Assembly: GCA_002633005.1 (NCBI GenBank)
Contig: NMRA01000293.1
Location: 149,198 to 213,197 of the forward strand
DNA length: 64,000 nt
Source of the DNA: Phoronis australis
Taxonomy: Eukaryota; Phoronida; Phoronidae
Reading direction: 5' to 3'
The position numbers and the translations under genes were made by a program. The notes under the pieces were generated by a model that was not told where the DNA came from, did not search any database, and was given only the letters and a program-made list of their open reading frames with translations. Shown piece after piece: positions 13,064 to 25,800 of the stretch; within the stretch, counting starts at the first letter, position 1, and each line of letters starts with the position of its first letter.

Positions 13064-14960
13064 GATTAACGTTTTCACATATCGCTTTGTTATATATGCT
13101 CAAAATGTTTTTGTTTGTGCATTCCCATAACATATGTTGCAGTTTTGATTTTTTGTCCCGTTTTTTTTTTGTTTTTTTTTTTTGATTTTAATGAATAGAA
13201 TTGAAAATGGCTTGACTAGTAAAAGTACTATTTTAAAGAGTGATGTTGCTATGGCGCTGGTAATAAAAAGCAATTTTTAATTTCTTTTCTTTTCCAGAAG
13301 CTAAAGTCATTTAGTCTGGTAGTCAAACAATGTGCAGACCGGAAAGTCCACATTTTTGTAAATTCCTGTGTCAGTTTACCAACTGTAGTTTTGTTCTTTG
13401 GGTAGGATGCATAAAATTAATCCCGAAGTAAGAATTTCACGTGTACAATAAGTGCGATCACATGGTTTGCCTGTAATTCATGGCAATATCTTGCGTGGTC
13501 ATGCCTATTTGTAAACTATGTGGGTCTACAAATGCAGGCCTGGTGTGATAAGTGTATGACTACCGGTAAACTGAATTAGAATGAAAGGAAGAACAAGTTT
13601 TTTCCTCAGTGGTCTCAACCAAAAATTTTTTTTGGCTCAAGGCAGGTTTATAGCTGTTTTAACTGATTTTTGGTGAATACAGTTTTCAGAGATCCGTTAT
13701 TCCTTAGATAACAATATTGTCAACTGAGTTCTAATGCAATGTTGAGGTTAGCCTGTCGCAAACATTCTTTAATAATGGTTCCCCAGGTTCTGATTCGTAG
13801 ACTCCAAAGAACTGAAAATTCAGTATCATGCAAGACTTAGAGAGCTATGGTCATGCATTACAAAGGATTAATTCATTAATCACCCTAGCTTTCCATGGAG
13901 TGTTTTACTAGGTGTACAGAACATAGCCTAGGTACTTCATTGAGCCATGTTGATGGCTTGCCTAGTTTTGATGAAAATATGACATTGACAATCACTTGAA
14001 TCTGCCGTTATACTAATGGTCATTACTGGTATGATGGCTCCATTATTGTTATTACTAGTATAGTGGCTTGTGCTCTTATTGCAGCCATTTTAGTGATTTG
14101 ACTTTGTTGAATTTCTTCAGTTACATCTTTTGCAAACATTTCTATATTAGGAATCTGTGCATTCGTAGAGTAGAGGGCCAAGAAAGCTGTATGCCACCAT
14201 CTTAAAAGCTTTACTCTTAGGCTCCAATCCGTGGTGTGCCCAAGGCTGATCTGTTGTTAGAGTTGCAGAGACTTCATGAAGCATGATTTTATGTGGTCAT
14301 TAATAGTGGTAAACATTGAAATGGGGCCTATTTTACAAAAGATTCAAACTTTTTTTTCTGCTAAAATGAACTGCTGTTGCTTCAATTTTTCTATTCAGCG
14401 AACTGTTAATTGAAATCACAACCATTTTATATGGCATCCGAAAGGCATGCTGGTTACGTTTCCACTTCATCATGTTCGGGATCTTCACAAACATGTTTTT
14501 TATACTGTGCAAACGAGACTGCCTTCAGTAGAAGGCTTTGAGGGCAATACTCTTTGACAAAATGTCTTGATATAAAAAGAGTTTGTAAAGGTTAGCATTT
14601 GTTCCATTGCTGTGATATTTATTAAAGTGAAAATACTATTTTGACCTGTACTCAGTTTGGTGTCTCATTATTTGCAGGGCTGCATTGTCAGAAATGGGAC
14701 TGTCGGGCAGTAATTTGCAGTTTCACAATACCCTTAAAATTGAAGCGACACCTATTGATTCTTTTTTCATTGGTAGTTGAGTGCTGATGCCGATCAGTGA
14801 CGTTTGTACGATTAACCGTGGACGCTATGTAACAGAATTCAAACCCCATTGTTTTAATAGTAGAAACTGAAGTCTACCCTTAGGAACGACATTAAAACTC
14901 GGCATTCTGAAATAAACTATGCTTGTTATGTGAATTCATTGCATTTTTATTACAATAAAG
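13064..14960 (+). other. Probable 3' UTR of SMPDL3
   Basis: No ORF of note follows the stop codon. T-rich runs occur at about 13150-13185. The first strong pair of poly(A) signals is near the end of this stretch, so a 1.9-kb 3' UTR is likely but not proven. Confidence 0.5.
14911..14959 (+). terminator. Candidate polyadenylation signals for SMPDL3
   Basis: AATAAA hexamers lie at 14911-14916 and 14954-14959. Earlier AATAAA-like sequences are sparse in the UTR, so these are the likely cleavage signals; transcript ends would decide. Confidence 0.5.
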
Positions 14961-16499
14961 CATTTTCCCAAATACTTCGTGGTAACGTAAGTACTGGAGT
15001 ACTGCCCACCGGGTCAAGCTTTTTTTGTTACCGTTTCTTCAATCAAACAATAGATGGTGCTGAAACTCCGACCAATAAACTATTGGTCTGAGAAAGTGGT
15101 TTTGAAAAATTCGGCGTGCAATGATCAATTTACATGCGCGCACTCAGCCTAAGATATAGGGGTCTCGAATTCTTAAGAATGTGGACCTTTTACTAACAAA
15201 AAACGAGGGACTTAAAAAATGGGATACCACGTTCACAGCTATGAATTGTGCTTTCGCGCCTTTTTAGTGGACATTTGTCTCGTTTTCTCGGACTTTTTGT
15301 TCCTCTGAGGTGGACCTTTTTGCCCACTTCGCCAAATGGGGGGCTTGTTCGCCTTGCGTGTTGTCAGAGTGGAAGTCCTGAATTAGTAGCCGGTGTCGGG
15401 ATTCAGAAATCTCAGTACACCGATAGCCCGCTTGAAAGACATGTCGTTCAGGGAAACAGCTTCATTAAATGCGGAGATGCGCCTGGTTAATTACCGTAAT
15501 AAATAATACAGTTATACGTTGGTTACTCGACTACAGGTTTTCAATTGTCAGCTTGGGCATTTCTTCCGAGCAAGTGATTTTGATAGGGAAGAAAAAATTT
15601 GAGTCAGTTGTCTGAAAACGTCAGTACCATTTCTATCGAAATCCAGTCCGTGGCGATTTACTTTCAAGTTAGAATCTTGATCGTGGTAAAGGACTGTAAC
15701 TGATCGTTGGAAGGTGCTGCTTACCATAACACAGTTATTTGTCAATGTGACACCGGCTCCAGAGAAGCGCGACCGTGGTGACCTCATGAGTGACTGCAAG
15801 GCGTACGTGTCGATGCGGAATATACGCACGATCGAGCTGACTAGAAACTGGGTCTTCATTTTTTTGTTTCTATAAAATTCCTATGGACACGTTCATTTAC
15901 TTACTGATCTGAGATATGACCGAGGTGTATCCCCGCTGAATGCCATACCGTCAGTCCGCGTTGGGGAAACCCTGGCGCAACTGCCAGTCGTTTTCTTTTT
16001 CGTCATGTTCTACAGGGAGTGAAACCTCCCATGGAAAAACTGTCTTTGATACAGTCCTATCAATGTGTCGGTGGTATAATTCACTATAAGTCGCGGCAGC
16101 TCTAAATTCAATTATTTTCGAGACGAGAGTTGTCAGAGAATGAAAACTAGCTTGAAGGTAAATGTCACGATTTCAAAAGGATGAACCACGCTCATTCTAC
16201 AGTCAAATGTTCGCCAGTTTCCGAACGACGTTTGTGTAGATCACTCGTGTCAGTCTTAGAAACGAGACTGTTTCGCGTATCAGCCTATCAAAAGCGACAA
16301 TTAAAAAACAAAACAATGAGAAAATGTTGATAGAAGATTATTGGCCGCGCAGTCGACTGTCAGTATGTTATGAAAGGCCACAGCGGAGGTATGCTTAGGT
16401 CTGCAATGTTTTATGCTCGCGAAAAATATGTCTTTGAACGGAAAAGACCAGGGTCGGATTTCAGTCTCGCGGTAATTTGGCTAGACAAGTTTGTATTAT

Positions 16500-16521
16500 G
16501 TTCTACACGATCGTGTAGAAC
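16500..16521. repeat. Perfect 22-bp palindrome
   Basis: The left arm gttctacacga is followed immediately by its exact reverse complement tcgtgtagaac. No spacer separates the arms. Function unknown. Confidence 0.9.
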
Positions 16522-17891
16522 GATTGTCTAACGCCACTCAGATTACGAAATCGAAATGTAACTCCGTGCCAATAAGAGTTATTGCTAGAACTAGGATCAA
16601 GAGATATCTCTTCCTGCTAGAACCCAAGAGCTCACATGAACAGTAAATAGCTGTTATATAGAACCATGTCGATGAAACGCGGCTGACAGGTTCAGTTACA
16701 GCGGCAAAAATCTGGAAAATGAACCGAATTTGTGAGCTGTGGTCTCATAACAATTACTTTTGCGGGGTGCTTGGCAATGACGAAAAAATAGGTGACTTTT
16801 GAGAGTTCTGGCTCCGTCAGGAACGGGATGACCTTTCGATTGACTTTTCGTTCTCTTGCTTGTGTTCACTAGCTGTTAATTATTTGTATGTTGAAGCACT
16901 TCCACTGAGCGAGCATCTAAAACGTTGGTCTTCTATACGTCAAACTGAAGGCTGTTAATTGACAAAAGCAATTCCATCCTAATGTGTAAACTTAATAGAA
17001 AATGGTGCTTTTGGAAAACCTTCGAGTGGAGTTATTGAATTTAAATTTAAACGGGGACCTTTTCGCCAGTCCCGATTGGATATTAAGTAGTTGGCGCACT
17101 TTCTGTTTACTAAGGGGCCAAAAACATTCCTTATCGACTTCAACTGTTTTTGGCCATTAACCAGCAGTGTGAAACGCCCCACAAAAAGCAACTTTTTGAA
17201 AGGCAACAAAATTCACTGTACCGGTAACTCATCGGGTAGTCTTTCTGGAACTTCTTAGCGGAGGTATTTCTAATTCTTTCTGTGTGCATCTAAATATTTT
17301 CAAACCGGAGTAAGATTACTCAATCAACCTTTCTGTTTCGATTTTAATCTTTACTACTTTCAGGCCTGTTCTCGGGCTCTAGCGCACCACTTTACACTTC
17401 ATTCATTCGCAAGCAAGCTGTTTCAAATTGGTGTCTCTTGGCATGATCTCAATATACATGTACTATTCAAGAGAATTTGTGAGCAGTCTCCAACTTTTAG
17501 GCTTATAGCAATGCATGTGCCAATTACTACAATGCTGCTCTAACGTCAATACTCCCTACTGTTATCTTTTGTTATGCTACATTCAGTATTTAATATTAAA
17601 AACACTAATGCCCCTTTCATACTGGAGTGATTAAACCCAGCTACACTATATATAATTTTGTACTACACACAGCACTAACAATGGAGGATTTCAACAAACA
17701 GTCTGTATACGGAATTCAATTAGTTTTAAAATGTTAGTGAGATATTGATTACAGAACTGAGATTCTCATTTATTTTCTACAGCTATGTGTAGGTCGCTTT
17801 TAAACTATCCTTCGTCGCTATAGATTCGGTGGAGAACTTTCGCACAGTAGTCCTGTTATGCGACTATAAGCGTTCCGGCCGTAGCCAGGCA

Positions 17892-17937
17892 ATGTCGCAA
17901 TCTCATGTGGAGGTTGCTGTGAAAATTGTTTTCAAAG
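17892..17937 (+). other. Candidate 5' exon with ATG ending in a gtaaga donor
   Basis: An ATG opens a 15-codon frame (MSQSHVEVAVKIVFK) that runs into the donor caaag/gtaaga, leaving phase 1. Spliced to the acceptor at 20682-20683 it would give a roughly 30-codon upstream ORF ending at the in-frame TAG at 20725. It could instead belong to an unrecognised gene or be chance. Confidence 0.2.
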
Positions 17938-20730
17938 GTAAGATAAAGCGTCACGGTTAATCGAACTAGTGGCGATTAACTGATAAATTTGTTTATTTTC
18001 AATAGTTAATCTCGAGTCTTTCGGTAAACCTCATGTCGAGAAGAATAGGCGACCTTTGAAAGATTGGTTTTCAGGTGTCACTGCGGGTTGAAATACGGTG
18101 CTTGCAAACTTGTCCGGTCGGCTAATGAGTAAATGAATCGAAGTGAGATTTCGAAACTTATACCGCTGATCGTGGAAATCGCACGTTTTTGGACAGAATA
18201 ATTTCTTAAATGTCAAAACTGAAAACAGGGAAAACTCTTGTGATAATTTCGACAAACCGACCTTGGTGCTATGGCAACCAGGCGACAGAGCGTGACGATT
18301 ATTAAAATGCAACAGTCCGCACTGACAATCTCATGGGCTCAAAGATAGACCCAGTGAAGCATTATCAATGCTACAACAGGTAATACATTCAAATTGCGTG
18401 AAATTGCTGGACTGTAATAATACAGGTGAGCGAAGGGGTGTATTCATGCACGCTTGCGCTATGACAATAGACCATTTTCACCACAGTCTAGTAACTATCT
18501 ACACGTGAATTCTTGTTGGTGAGGTACTACATATATATGCGTGACTTGTTTCAGAGCGGACACCGTCGCATGGTGACCAGGATATGTTTTAAGGTTCTAA
18601 TCTTTTAGGTAAACCCCCAATGGCGACTGTAAACACAACGGCTGTAGTGGAGAGTTGACGGGACGAAATGTATGAACTGTTATCAGGTAAGATAACGTTT
18701 TCACATCTAGTTCTCGCTTGTGCGTGGAGTCTGAGGGTTGTCAGTCGGACTGGATTGACAGACTGTCATCGAAAACCCGAGAGTTGTCGCAAGAACACCA
18801 TTCAGCAGATTTGTTTCGTTGATTTCGTGACAAGATGTTATGCACTTGACAGCTGACGTCGTGTTTTAGTGCCCAGGAAATACGCTGTAAGTAACCAAAA
18901 CATGAATCCGAGAAAACTCTATGAACTGTAACGTCAGCCGATCGAGGACCAGATTCTGAATATCAAAACAACAAGAATGATCAGTTGTTTGTTCATATGA
19001 ACTACAATAATTCTATTGCCTCAAGGGGGTGTATTTGAATGAAGAATATGAATACGCGTATTAATAAACTTGAGATTAGTTATTTTTCTGGTAAAGCGAT
19101 CAGGTCTCTCAAGATTGGAAAGCCACCGAAAAATAAAGTGAGGGGCATAGTTTATGTCGTCGGCCAATAACAAAATGCCCCCGAGCTTGTCCAACACGAG
19201 ACGACACAAAATGTAAGTTAGCGTAAGCTATCACAATTTTCTAGTTAATTTTGTTGTTGCTTCGCGATAATTTGAAGATATTTTTAATGCAATGCCGTTA
19301 ACAAATATTTTTGGAGTAATTTAAATGGAAACGAGTCGTTTTTCAACACTGTGGGGGTTATTTTATCTACAATAGACTAACAAATGGAATATAACAATGA
19401 TAAACATATGACAGTAACTTTTAATTTCTGTTCATTTCTGGCATCTTCTGAATTATTCAAGCAGCATTAAATGTCAGAATAAATAATAAACTCTGGGATG
19501 AAAGGATCGGTCTTGCGGGTCGGTATTCGTTAAATGTCATCCATTTAAACTAGGAAAATGCCAATAAATGACAAAATAACGTACAACCAAACTATTGAAA
19601 AGCTGACTTGAAAATGATTGTTTTGAGGAAAGCAGAAAAGGAGGAATTAACTTACCCGAAAAGGTCATTTGTTGCTACACGTATGTGGAACCCCAAACAT
19701 TTCGATAATTGACTGATCTAGCGTCTAATCTTCACTGCACGAATAGTTTCTATTTCAAGAACTGATATTTTTAACTAATTTGCGCATTGACGTGCTTTGC
19801 GTTGATCCTAATATGCATTTTCGATACTGATGTAGAACTTGTGTATCGTGCTAACGGGTTCTGGGGACGCCCTGTGTTCACATCGGGTTCAAGTAACACC
19901 TTTCTCGGGCATTGATCGTCATATAATTTACCATTGGCTCACTTTGTCTAGTAGGCTTTGCAGTGAGCAAGAAAACTATCATATTATCCCACTAATAGTA
20001 TGTATATTGAACACACAGGCGAAGAGCACTCGTCTTACGGGAGATAGAGTTTACTTTGCTATTGACAGTAGACAGTGTTTCAGGCGCTCCGATCTACGGC
20101 TGGGATTGGTTTCTATTTAAACAACGAGTCCAGAGTACATTAACTCCCTTCATTGATGTCTAAATTTATCAATAGGCTGTAGTATTTTCAGCCTCATTTG
20201 TCTGAAGAATGGAAGTGCTGTTGTGTCATTCAACAAAATTGAAAACATCGGAAATGACACTCTTAGGCCTACAGGCATATTGGTCGTCTGAACCAGTTGT
20301 ACACTCCAACCAATCTTTCTAACGTTGAGTTGTATACCCACACGACTGTGTATTAGATGGAAATCGCTCAACAACGGACGTGCATACATTAAAATTCAAT
20401 CATCAATAATCGATTATGACTTCTACGTCGAGTAGTCGCGATGTCAGTAAAAAGCAAATAAAAATTTTGATTATTATGGGAATCAACCACACTGCCATGA
20501 TTAATCGCTTCAGCTCCATGGTAGTGATGAGTACACAGTGTTTCAGTTCGCTGCATGAGGAGACCTGCACTTGCTCTAGTACTGTAGATGGTAGCACACA
20601 GCTATAGGTAAAGTGTTGGAGTATAGAAAGTGTAAGGAAAAAGTGTTCCGCAACCATATTCTTAATCTGTCTTCTTTTTACAGGTTTACCACAACTGAAT
20701 CTTGTGATAGTCAGTTCTCTCAACTAGAAA

Positions 20731-21633
20731 ATGGCCGTCAGATTAAAAAGTAAACAAAGAATTCGAGTGATAGAAGACCCGAACTATCCCGGCATGCGAA
20801 AGTTAAAGCTGACCGGTAAAGAACTAATGAACATGCCGGATTACGTCTTCACGCTTATCGATTTGGATGTATTAGACCTTAGTCCCGAACGAGAATCGTG
20901 CCTCTTTTTTAAACTGTACGAAATTCCACCGAAAATAGGGCGTTTGGCGAACTTGAGGATTCTCATGGTGGATACCAATGAACTCATCGAGATTCCGCCA
21001 GAGTTGTGTTTACTTAACAAGCTGGAGAGATTGTCCTTGAGTAATAATAACTTGTCGTCATTGCCGCAAGAGTTTTCGCAACTTCAGGGATTAAAGAGTT
21101 TACACGTAGCCAACAATAAATTTGACCATTTTCCACGACAAGTTTGCGATTTGTCGAACTTACAGTTTTTAGACTTTAGTGACAACATGTTAGCTCAACT
21201 TCCGACAGAAATTTCCTCGATGGAGAACCTCGAATCGTTTTATCTAGTGTATAACCAACTTGAAACCTTACCGGACTCGCTTTGCAAGATGGTGAAGCTT
21301 AGAAGTTTGTGGCTGGGCGGTAATAAACTAAGGACTCTTCCGCGAGAGTTTGGGAAATTATTGAATTTAGATTGGGAATACAACACGACTTCAGCGTGCC
21401 TAGATGGCAACCCTTTGCAAAGTCCTCCGCTTGAAGTCTGTAAACGCGGACCGTCAGAGATTTCACGCTATTTTGCGGCAGCTCAACGTTCTCCGAGGAA
21501 CATGCAGCCAGCTAAGGCGTTCAAATCACCACGGGAAAATGGAAGCGTTGGTGAGGATAGGGAATCGTCACTTGGTGAAGATACGGTCGGCGGCTCGGCA
21601 AAATCTCTGGAGGCGACTTCCAGACAATCGTGA
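20731..21633 (+). CDS. Leucine-rich repeat protein, 300 aa, single coding exon
   Basis: The start is fixed by an in-frame TAG just upstream (20725-20727) and an acceptor ttttacag about 48 bp before the ATG, so a non-coding 5' exon is expected. About seven LRRs of 23 residues span residues 65-230 with the pattern LxxLxLxxNxLxxLP, for example LERLSLSNNNLSSLP and LRSLWLGGNKLRTLP, then a capping-like GNPLQSPPLEVC. The repeats are of the SHOC2/LRRC10 type. There is no signal peptide or membrane helix, so it is probably intracellular, with a scaffold-like role inferred from the class only. The last 60 residues are low-complexity and rich in Ser, Glu and Gly. An insertion (SPERESCLFF) interrupts an early repeat. 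The ortholog is not identified. Confidence 0.88.
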   Translation: MAVRLKSKQRIRVIEDPNYPGMRKLKLTGKELMNMPDYVFTLIDLDVLDLSPERESCLFFKLYEIPPKIGRLANLRILMVDTNELIEIPPELCLLNKLERLSLSNNNLSSLPQEFSQLQGLKSLHVANNKFDHFPRQVCDLSNLQFLDFSDNMLAQLPTEISSMENLESFYLVYNQLETLPDSLCKMVKLRSLWLGGNKLRTLPREFGKLLNLDWEYNTTSACLDGNPLQSPPLEVCKRGPSEISRYFAAAQRSPRNMQPAKAFKSPRENGSVGEDRESSLGEDTVGGSAKSLEATSRQS

Positions 21634-22850
21634 AATTGGTCAAGCATAGCCCTGCGTATCTGACATAAACCTGTTCGATCCAGAATCCGTTTCCCATGGA
21701 TTAGATTGAGTTTTGTAGTCTGCAAAGGTCACGCAGCCATTTGTAGATGACTGGGGTGCATGGAGTGTCGCTGTTGCAATAATAGAAGCATCTCATTTCC
21801 CAGACTTTGTTTGCAACGGTACACTATTGCCGATCGAAGGTATTGAGACTTTCCTGATCGATATTTGGTCTCATATTCGCTAAACTTTCTAACTACTGAC
21901 AAGTGGGCTAATTTACTTTTTTGCATGTGAAGCCAAAAAGCATTGTTGATTCTGTTCTCCAACCCGACTCATGTTGAGACCTGCACTCACCTACTGGCGC
22001 ATCAATTTCAGCCAAAGGTCTTGTGTGTTTTTTTTTGTTTTTTTTTGAAAAACTGCACATTTGTACGCAAGCCGGTTCGCAAAAGAGAGACCAGAACAAG
22101 TTATGCTTCTTTGACCTAACATTAGAAAAATCATCTGAAATTTGTTTTCACTTAAACTTGCTGAACTCTTGTTTATTACGAATTTTGTATGGTTATGAAT
22201 TGTTTGGAATTGAAACTGAACAGGATTTTATGACTTTCAACAAGTTTGATTTTTTTCGCAAACGCGTTGAGATCATTGACATTTGACTGACAATGCTTCA
22301 GACTTTTCTAGGGAAACTGAATAAATTTACCGCGATGACACGCGGCTATAGGATTTTTTGTACTGCTCGAATCAAATATCTAATTGAACTTGCAATCCTC
22401 ATTTGCCAAACACGGTTTCAACAACGTTAAGTTTCATACGCAGAAGCCCATACAGAAAAATGCTATTGCCGGGATCGTTCTTAATAGCGTGTCACCTTCG
22501 TTATTTCTGATTGTTGAAGGCGGATACTAAACTTTATATATATATCTGTATTTTTTGATTTGGCTCTTTTGCATAGTCTCATTTTTCTATTTTGTCGGTA
22601 TTTTTAGTAATATGCCTGTAAGTTAACTACATTATTGCTTATTCCACTAAGTTATTTTTGGAATTATTTGGCATTTTATGTTAAAGCCCAGTCAATTAAT
22701 TGACTCAATCAGTAATAGTTACTAGATTTGACAAAATTAATGATCTTTACTCTTGAGAACTGAATGATATACTATTTTATTTTCATGTTATCTATTGAAA
22801 TTGTTTAATTTCTTCATTATTTCATTGAATAAAAATCATATCTATGAACT
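21634..22850 (+). other. Probable 3' UTR of the LRR gene with AATAAA at 22828-22833
   Basis: This is AT-rich sequence without a supportable ORF. The hexamer AATAAA at 22828-22833 is the best poly(A) signal downstream of the LRR stop codon. Confidence 0.5.
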
Positions 22851-25800
22851 CAGTTTTATTGTCTTAAAGATACTCTAGATTCTAGCGCGAAAGGTTCTCA
22901 TCGATTTGAGATTAGGTTCAAGAACTTCAGAGAGAAGGGGAAATGCTGTTTAAACGTCTAGTCGATCATACAGTTGATTCTTTCGCCGGAACCAAGGCAG
23001 GCCTAGAAATGTTGTGTCGACATCTTTTTGGGGTTTTTGTTCCCCCACGGAGGTGGGGGGCGACCCCCCACCAGATCCGCTGTTGGAAGCGGGAATCGGA
23101 GGGGGATGTTCACTAATATAATAAATAATTTGCGAAGATTTGTCACCGATAGGAGCATGCACTGCGACAGTGATGGTAACGAGGAAGACATAATTTTCAT
23201 TGACCGATGTCGAATTCGTCTGCGGCTCCAAACATATATAACTTCACAACCGGCCTGCAGTTCAGTGACCAACATATTGTTGTCACGATAGTGACATCAA
23301 ACGAAGTTTTCACCAACATTATTGTTTATAAAAGCCGCATATCTAAAACGTCCTCAACCAAGCACATTCTATACCTTACTTTTACATTGATTACACTGAA
23401 ATTTTCTTGGTTTTATCTTTGCTTTGAAAACTCTTTTTGTTCCTTTGTGTTTTTTCGAAATCTTACAACTGAAAATACAACTGCGTGTTCTTCGCTGGTT
23501 CCCTGCGTGCCGCTAGGTGGTCGGTAGCCAGCGTGCTGACGTAGGGCACCAGCGAGCTGCGTGTTCATGATTTCAATTTCCGTTCCTTTTTGCTGTCTGA
23601 ACATTCTATCTCTGTGAACATCGAAATATGGCACAGGTATCCACGTTTTAGACGAAGATTAATACAAATTCTATAATTTCAGTTTTATTTATAGACAACC
23701 TGTTAGAGCCCTTAACAAGTGCAATTTTCCATTCACATCACACTTATTCCTTAGTCGACGAAACTTGATGCAAATCTCGATTATAAAACAAACGGAATTA
23801 TTGTCTGGTAAACAATTCATCCACGAGTAAATCATAATGTATGATGGTAGAATCTCTATAACGACCGTTTCATAAACAATATAAAGAAACTTTTATAGCC
23901 ATTGTTTACTTCCAAGCAGAGAGATAAATATTCGTTCTAAATCCTGAAACAACGCACATGAACAATTAAAACTGTCCCTCACAAAAAATTCGGAGGACCA
24001 ATTTCAGCGTTCGGGGGTTATATTCAGTTGGGAGTACAATAGCGGGGAGGCGGTAGCTATATTAAAGCCATCCAACTAGACTTCTGGCAAGTGCCCCGAC
24101 TCTTGACTAAATACAAACGAAAATTTTTCTCTTTCACATTCATCCTATAAATAATGTAACTCGGGGAATTCCGGAATATCGTTAATTTTCAGACTGATGA
24201 AGACTGTACAGTAGACATGTTGCAAAGATTTTACGTTTCGAAAGCTGTTCATGCGACAACAATCACTTGTAACAGTCACCGTCCGCTTAAACATAACAAC
24301 ACTGTCTCAAAGTGCACGTGTGCCGTTTTTTTTTCAAGTGATGATGCCTCGATCTGTAGACACTGAGCCGTGTTACAATATTTTCGAAAGAGTAGAATAT
24401 TCAAATATCAGTTGGGTTACGGACTACAAGCCGAGTTGCAAGAAAACGCTTCAAATGTTTCAGGCGACGGCATCTGAGGCTGCAGAGTCCCTTTGATCAT
24501 TCTTTTCATGAGAGTGAAGTGTAATTGTCACACGAGTCTTTCAATCATTTTCAGGCATTTCGCCGCGGATTCATGATGAAATTTCGTTATTAGTGACATA
24601 AATTGTCAATAGATGGCGCTATATTCATTTAACCGCTTTCGCCCGAGTTGATTTGAGTTAGTGCGCACAAAAAAGTAAACACCTCATCTATATTTATGTA
24701 ACATCTGAATGGTTGACCTCATTCGTACATTGAGGAGAATGGTCACACTGGTCGCTAGTCAAGGCATACCACGTTCACGTGCTATGGAAACCTCAAAGTA
24801 GCCACATCATTGTATTTTTGCATTGTCGTGGGTAAATTTGCAGTGCAAAAGAAGCCTATGTAACAATGCTCTGGGTTCATGACTAAACTTCACTAAAAAG
24901 TCGTTTGATTGGCTCACGTAGGTTTCACTTAGAGAATGAGCATTGGGGTGTGTTGGAGCGAAGCCAAATTTAAAATTGCGGTTTCGTTATCATAACTGCT
25001 AGATTTTAGATAAGACAAAATGGCAAAAATAGAGGACCAGAATGTCAATCACCACCTTGGCACGCCCCCTTGAAAGTTCAGTCACGTTCTAAGCTCATTG
25101 CATGGTGACCAGTGGCACTGCAATAGCTATGATCCCCTGGCGGGGAGGGCGGGCTACAGTTCATCATGCTCCATCGTTGTATCCAAGTTATTTTTCTCAA
25201 ATTCGCCGAGGGCATAAGCTTGGTATTGTGAACAAAGTTGGGCAGTCATCCCCCGTGAAGGCGTGTCCCCTAAGTAGGTCAAAGTTTGAATTTAGGTCAT
25301 CACGTGTTACTACAGTGTTTACGTTGTGAATCACTGAGGCTGAGCGAACTTTTTTATGACGAATGGAAGTACCAGATGAACCAGCTGTAGAGCGATTTTT
25401 ATTTTTGTAGAGAGGCTATCACTTTTGCTTTCAGTGGGCGGATTCAGTCAAATGTCATTCTACAGCGATGCAATTTGCATTCTAACTGTTAATTGAGACA
25501 AGATGAATTAGATTGGGTTTACTGATCACTGACGATCGGGCTTGGATCAGTCACCGACGGGCCCGGGTCCACGATTAGCGCACTTGGCTTTTCACATTTT
25601 CCAATCTACTTTCGAGCAAACTCGAAATCTAAGTGCCTATTATGACGTATTTGAGTACATTGCGGTTTATGCAGATAAGTGCATAGTTCACCGTAGACTT
25701 GGTGACTCGTGGATTTGACGGATGCAATTCGTGATTTCCAGTGAAAATGGTTTTTTGAGTTCAGACTCGAAATTATAGCGTAATACTCGAGTGTTTAAGT

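Larger units (their letters stand above)
14961..20683. other. Non-coding stretch; nothing firm except candidate first exons and a palindrome
   Basis: ORFs here are short, overlap on both strands and resemble no family I know. Two ATG-containing segments end in good donors (gtaaga at 17938 and about 18687) and may be alternative 5' exons of the downstream LRR gene. A perfect 22-bp palindrome is at 16500-16521. No RNA gene was recognised. Confidence 0.4.
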
